Assembly: GCA_020072815.1 (NCBI GenBank)
Contig: JAIQGE010000007.1
Coordinates: 232,449-296,448 of the forward strand
DNA from: Terriglobia bacterium
GTDB taxonomy: Bacteria; Acidobacteriota; Terriglobia; Terriglobales; Acidobacteriaceae
Reading direction: 5' to 3'
Length of the DNA: 64,000 nt
Below, piece by piece: positions 60,679 to 64,000 of this stretch. Made by a program: the position numbers and the translations under genes. The notes beneath the pieces are model-generated. The model saw only the letters and a list, made by a program, of their open reading frames with translations. It did no database searches and was not told where the DNA came from. How positions within the stretch are numbered: position 1 is the stretch's first letter; each line of letters opens with the position of its first letter.

Positions 60679-61635
60679 TCAGGCCCCCACCGCCTGTTTC
60701 GCGTGGTTCTTGACCGGAACTTTGGTGAACCAGTTGTGGCGGTCAGCGGCCGTGCCGTTCACTATGCCGAAGAACTCGCGTTGCAGCGCCAGCGTGACCG
60801 GTCCGGTCTTGCCGTTGTTGACGTTGATCTTGTCAATGGACTTGATGGGCGTGATCTCTGACGCGGTGCCGCAGAAGAAGACTTCGTCGGCGATGTACAG
60901 CATTTCGCGGGGAACCATCTGCTCCACCACCGGCAGGCCGATATCTTCAGCCAGGGTGAGGATGGATTCGCGGGTGATGCCCGGCAGCACGGAGTTGCCC
61001 AGCGGCGGCGTGATCAGCTTGCCTTTGCGGACCATGAACAGGTTGGCGCCCGAGGCCTCGCTCACGTAGCCGTTCACGTCCAGAGCGATGCCCTCCACGT
61101 AGCCGTTCACAATGGCTTCCATCTTGATCAACTGGGAATTCATGTAATTGGCCCCGGCCTTGGCCATGGCAGGCATGGTGTTGGGCGCGATGCGCGACCA
61201 GGACGAGATGCAGGCCTCCACGCCTTCGGTGACATCGCCCTTGCCCAGGTATTTGCCCCACGGATAGTTGACCATGTAGGTCTCCGTAGGCGAATTGAAG
61301 GGGTTCACGCCGGCTTCTCCATAGCCGCGCATGACGATGGGCCGCAGATAGCACGGCCAGACGCCGTTGACGGCCACCAGTTCGCAGGCGGCGTCGCACA
61401 GCTGCTCCAGCGACTGGGGAAGCTCAATGCGGTAGATCTTGGCGGAGTCCAGCAGGCGCTGCATGTGGTCGCGCAGCCGGAAGATGGCAGGCTGGTTCTT
61501 GGGAGCGTAGCAACGGATGCCTTCGAATACGGAAGAACCGTAGTTAACGACGTGAGACATCACGTGGACCTGGGCGTCTTTCCAAAGGATGAATTTCCCG
61601 TTGTGCCAGATCTTTTCGGTCGCTTGAATCGCCAT
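60679..61635 (-). CDS. ilvE: Branched-chain amino acid aminotransferase
   Basis: 318 residues. Class IV aminotransferase with MSHVVNYGSSVFEGIRCYAP at the N-terminus, the PLP Lys in PAMAKAGANYMNSQLIKMEA, the SEASGANLFMVRKGKL block, and the C-terminal ADEVFFCGTASEITPIKSID. It interconverts branched-chain amino acids and 2-oxo acids with glutamate. The full-length family size is about 300. It stands alone, with no other ilv gene present. Confidence 0.93.
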   Translation of the reverse strand: MAIQATEKIWHNGKFILWKDAQVHVMSHVVNYGSSVFEGIRCYAPKNQPAIFRLRDHMQRLLDSAKIYRIELPQSLEQLCDAACELVAVNGVWPCYLRPIVMRGYGEAGVNPFNSPTETYMVNYPWGKYLGKGDVTEGVEACISSWSRIAPNTMPAMAKAGANYMNSQLIKMEAIVNGYVEGIALDVNGYVSEASGANLFMVRKGKLITPPLGNSVLPGITRESILTLAEDIGLPVVEQMVPREMLYIADEVFFCGTASEITPIKSIDKINVNNGKTGPVTLALQREFFGIVNGTAADRHNWFTKVPVKNHAKQAVGA

Positions 61636-61852
61636 GCCAGGCTCCTTGTTTCCGTGGTGTGGTCCCGCTTGCCGCTTGTTTCAGACTTCCGCCCGGGCCG
61701 TGTGGCGGGCCAAAACGGTCTTCCAGTCTTTTAGATAAGATTCTGGGCGCGAACGCACCATTATATCTGACGGAATTTCCCCCGGCTAACTTTAGATCAG
61801 GTAGAAAAGCATTTGTTTCCAACATGACAAAAGTCAGCCGGGAGGGAGCCTT

Positions 61853-63361
61853 TTACGGGTGCTGGCCGCCGCCGGCTGCCGGCTTACCGGCTTCCGGGCC
61901 GGGCGTGGGAGCGTTCTGGGCCACGGTGGCGGGTGGCGAATACAGATACTGCTTGGGGTCCTTCATCATGACCGGCATGGCGGCAAACGGCTTGGAGTAG
62001 TCATTGGCGGCGTTCCAGAACAGGAACCCGTTGCCTCCGTGCTGTTTTGACGTCCCCACCTGGGCCAGGATGTACTGCGGCGAATAGGTCTTGGTGCGCC
62101 AGTGGAAGGCCTGCAACCAGGGCCGAATCACCACGCCGGAGCCGGCGGTAACTTTGCCGAAGCGGTCCATGGAGATGGCGATGAAATGTTCCGGCGCATC
62201 GCCCGGATGGGCGTAGCCATCCATGCCAAAGAAGTGCGACGGGTAGATCATGGGCGACACCACGTCACAATGCTTGGCCATCTTCACAATGTCCTGGCCA
62301 GTGTGGCGCAGGTCAACACTACGTTGCCAGGCCATCACGCCGAACACGTCCAATGAGAGCAGCACGCCCGCGGGATGCAACTCAGAATAAGCGCGCTCCA
62401 GGAAGGCGGCGATGACGTCATCACGCTGCAGCTTCGATTTTGGGTCTTTCTGGAAAGCGAACTCGGCGTCTGCCTGGTTGCCTTCAGCGGGGAAGCGGAC
62501 GTAATCAAACTGAATTTCATCCACGCCGGAGGTGGCGACGTATTTCGCCAGAGCAATGTTGTAGTCTTGCACCTGCTTGTTGGAAGGGTCGGCCCAGACC
62601 AGCTTGCCGTTTTCTCTCCACGGTTGATGCAGACTGCGCGACTGCACCGCCTGTGCGCCATGGTTCTTGGCGATGTTGTCATCCCGGAACAGCGCCTGGC
62701 GGGCGATCACGTGCATGTCCAGCGAATGCAGATAGCGCACGTACTTCGGCAGGTTGGTGATCGGATGGTTCTTGATCTTCCGCGCCAGCGGATGATCAAA
62801 CGGAACGTTGATGGTGCCGTCACTGTCCTTGATGTCAAAGACCACGGCGTTGCCGCCGGCTTCATGCCAGCGGCGGACAAGCTGAATGCCTTTGGCGCTG
62901 CCCGCGGTGCCGCCGGTCAGGTAGATGGCTCGAACTTCGCCGTCTTTAGGGAAGGGGCGGCTCTTTTCCACGATGGGCTGCGGCTCAATGCCGGGGATGA
63001 GAGCGGTTTCGCCCTTCTTGAACGTCGTTTTGCCGTGGTTGGCCTTGGCGATGGCTTCCACGTACTCGGCCACCGTCATATACTGTGACTCGCTGAGGTG
63101 CTGGCGCGCCAGAAACTGCGCGCTGGTTACAGCCTTGGCTTCATGGGCGATGGTGCCCGGCGGCAACTGCTGCGCTGCGGGGGCCGCGGGCTGCGCGCCG
63201 TTACTTTGAACGGCAGGGTTCTGCGCGGCGGGCTTTTGTGCCGCCGAGACATGCGTCTGCGAAAACAGTTCGGCGTGACGCGTGAAAAAGAAAATTATGA
63301 CCAGCGTGACGACAGCCGACACGGCTGCCGTGGAAACCACTCTAAGTTTCTTGGGTACCAT
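61853..63361 (-). CDS. DUF4015-type putative glycoside hydrolase with N-terminal anchor
   Basis: 502 residues. One N-terminal hydrophobic helix (AVSAVVTLVIIFFF) is followed by an Ala/Pro/Gln linker. The TIM-barrel-like domain starts near residue 145 (VRAIYLTGGTAGSAKGIQLV) and contains NAVVFDIKDSDGTI, HVIARQALFRDDNIA, EIQFDYVRFPAEGN, and CDVVSPMIYPSHFFG. The FDYVRFP and VSPMIYPSH motifs are the hallmark of DUF4015 (related to GH13-like barrels). Asp in IQFDYV and Glu nearby may be catalytic. Likely periplasmic or surface polysaccharide-active; substrate unknown. Confidence 0.88.
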   Translation of the reverse strand: MVPKKLRVVSTAAVSAVVTLVIIFFFTRHAELFSQTHVSAAQKPAAQNPAVQSNGAQPAAPAAQQLPPGTIAHEAKAVTSAQFLARQHLSESQYMTVAEYVEAIAKANHGKTTFKKGETALIPGIEPQPIVEKSRPFPKDGEVRAIYLTGGTAGSAKGIQLVRRWHEAGGNAVVFDIKDSDGTINVPFDHPLARKIKNHPITNLPKYVRYLHSLDMHVIARQALFRDDNIAKNHGAQAVQSRSLHQPWRENGKLVWADPSNKQVQDYNIALAKYVATSGVDEIQFDYVRFPAEGNQADAEFAFQKDPKSKLQRDDVIAAFLERAYSELHPAGVLLSLDVFGVMAWQRSVDLRHTGQDIVKMAKHCDVVSPMIYPSHFFGMDGYAHPGDAPEHFIAISMDRFGKVTAGSGVVIRPWLQAFHWRTKTYSPQYILAQVGTSKQHGGNGFLFWNAANDYSKPFAAMPVMMKDPKQYLYSPPATVAQNAPTPGPEAGKPAAGGGQHP

Positions 63362-63655
63362 TCGGAGCTACTCTTTTCCGGGGTCTAAGAGGCATCTTAG
63401 CACGCCCCGGCGTGTGGAAATCAAAATGGCCGGTGGTGCTTGGACTTAGGTCATAAGGTGCTCTTCGCCGCAGGCGAAGAGCACCAGCTGTTAGCCTTTA
63501 GCCATTAGCCGTTGGCCAAAATCGAAAACCCCGAAGTGGTTTTTGGATTTACGAAGGCTAATTCGCACGATTCAGAAACTGGCTTGGGTGGATTCTTGCC
63601 CCTGGCATTACGATGGACAAGCTAAAGGCCAAGGGCCAAGAGCTAATGGCTGCTC
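63362..63655. other. Intergenic region with a hairpin and TTAGCC-type repeats
   Basis: About 290 bp. It contains the 13-bp hairpin at 63457-63485 and inverted segments of the TTAGCCTTTAGCCATTAGCC type (about 63490-63513 and 63620-63655). No gene seen. Confidence 0.5.
63457..63485. repeat. Perfect 13-bp stem hairpin
   Basis: GGTGCTCTTCGCC-GCA-GGCGAAGAGCACC, a fully paired stem without a T-run, so not a clear terminator. Probably a member of the palindromic intergenic repeats. Confidence 0.75.
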
Positions 63656-64000
63656 TTATCCTTTCTTCAACTCCACCAGCACTTGGCGCGCGACTTCTTT
63701 TAGGGTTTCGAAAACGCCAACACCTTTAAACGCGACGGCTTCGAACACCGGCTCGCCTTTGCGCTGCAGTTCGCGCTTGAGGTCTTCCACCGGCATGGCG
63801 GTGGGCAGGTCGCGCTTGTTGAGTTGCAGGACGTAAGGGATCTTCTTGAAATCGTAGCCGTGTTCTTTCAGGTTTTCCTGAAGATTTTCCAGGGCCTCCA
63901 GGTTGGCGTCCAGGCGCTCTTCCTGCGAGTCGGCGACGAAGACCACGCCGTCCACGCCGCGCAGGATCAGTTTGCGGCTGGCGTCGTAGAAGACCTGTCC
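63656..64000 (-). CDS. mglA: MglA-type small GTPase, C-terminal part (5' end outside window)
   Basis: About 114 residues are visible; the start lies beyond the right edge. The Ras-like part includes [29 protein letters not shown] (end of G3 and switch region), and the guanine-specificity motif LQLNKRDL. MglA proteins lack the canonical switch II and pair with MglB to set cell polarity and motility. The C-terminal helix [19 protein letters not shown] is typical. The P-loop is outside. It fits with pilT elsewhere in the window, though it is not adjacent. Confidence 0.88.
   Translation of the reverse strand, partial: GQVFYDASRKLILRGVDGVVFVADSQEERLDANLEALENLQENLKEHGYDFKKIPYVLQLNKRDLPTAMPVEDLKRELQRKGEPVFEAVAFKGVGVFETLKEVARQVLVELKKG

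Noticed and set aside
1..64000. tRNA, rRNA or known riboswitch
   Set aside because: No cloverleaf with a TTCGA arm, no rRNA-like stretch and no familiar riboswitch core was seen in the intergenic regions; a covariance search was not possible.

Overview
The window looks like a chromosomal segment of a soil-type member of the Acidobacteriota (Terriglobia/Koribacter-like). That is inferred from the gene families and not from any marker gene: a large FtsX/MacB-type permease of the acidobacterial orphan class, an Oar-type TonB-dependent receptor with a carboxypeptidase-regulatory domain, a Ser/Thr kinase with a TolB-like and TPR tail, many secreted beta-propeller and TPR proteins, high GC, and abundant short interspersed intergenic repeats. 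No rRNA or tRNA gene and no transposase was seen.

Layout. 1-10.4 kb: housekeeping and envelope genes (end of a LuxR response regulator, SYLF protein, lipid A-type acyltransferase, DNA polymerase III delta prime, an RRM protein, a small omega-like protein, alpha/beta hydrolase, PQQ-type propeller, TPR protein, thymidylate kinase). 10.4-19.5 kb: tryptophanase, M61 peptidase, PIG-L deacetylase, patatin, NUDIX, ketopantoate reductase, and a secreted protein made of a phage tail-sheath C-terminal domain. 19.5-22 kb: orphan ABC permease. 22.2-28.7 kb: a fatty acid beta-oxidation operon in Bacillus fadN-fadA-fadE order, with a FadR/TetR-type palindrome inside its promoter. It is interrupted between fadA and fadE by a GxxExxY gene enclosed in perfect 32-bp inverted repeats. 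28.7-36 kb: subtilisin, DinB, NTF2-like protein and a TolC-HlyD-EmrB efflux operon behind a TetR-like palindrome. 36.1-39 kb: a low-GC defence island encoding a TIR-APAZ protein and a short MID-PIWI Argonaute (SPARTA-type). 39-43.3 kb: repeat-rich intergenic DNA and the TonB receptor. 43.7-48.3 kb: a membrane-stress cluster of XRE regulator, NfeD/YqiJ-like protein, flotillin, small membrane proteins and PspA. 48.4-52 kb: two tandem CAP-domain proteins, RecX and PilT. 52-64 kb: NDH-2, a lactonase-like lipoprotein, a DedA-rhodanese protein with an in-frame UGA that probably encodes selenocysteine, DUF3788, GNAT, a Ser/Thr kinase, a 22-codon transcription unit, IlvE, a DUF4015 glycoside hydrolase-like protein and the end of MglA.

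The strongest candidates for a second look are the probable selenocysteine DedA-rhodanese, the inverted-repeat-bounded GxxExxY unit inside the fad operon, the SPARTA locus, the exported tail-sheath domain, and the tiny self-contained transcription unit near 60.4 kb. All functional calls come from reading motifs by eye; no database search was run.
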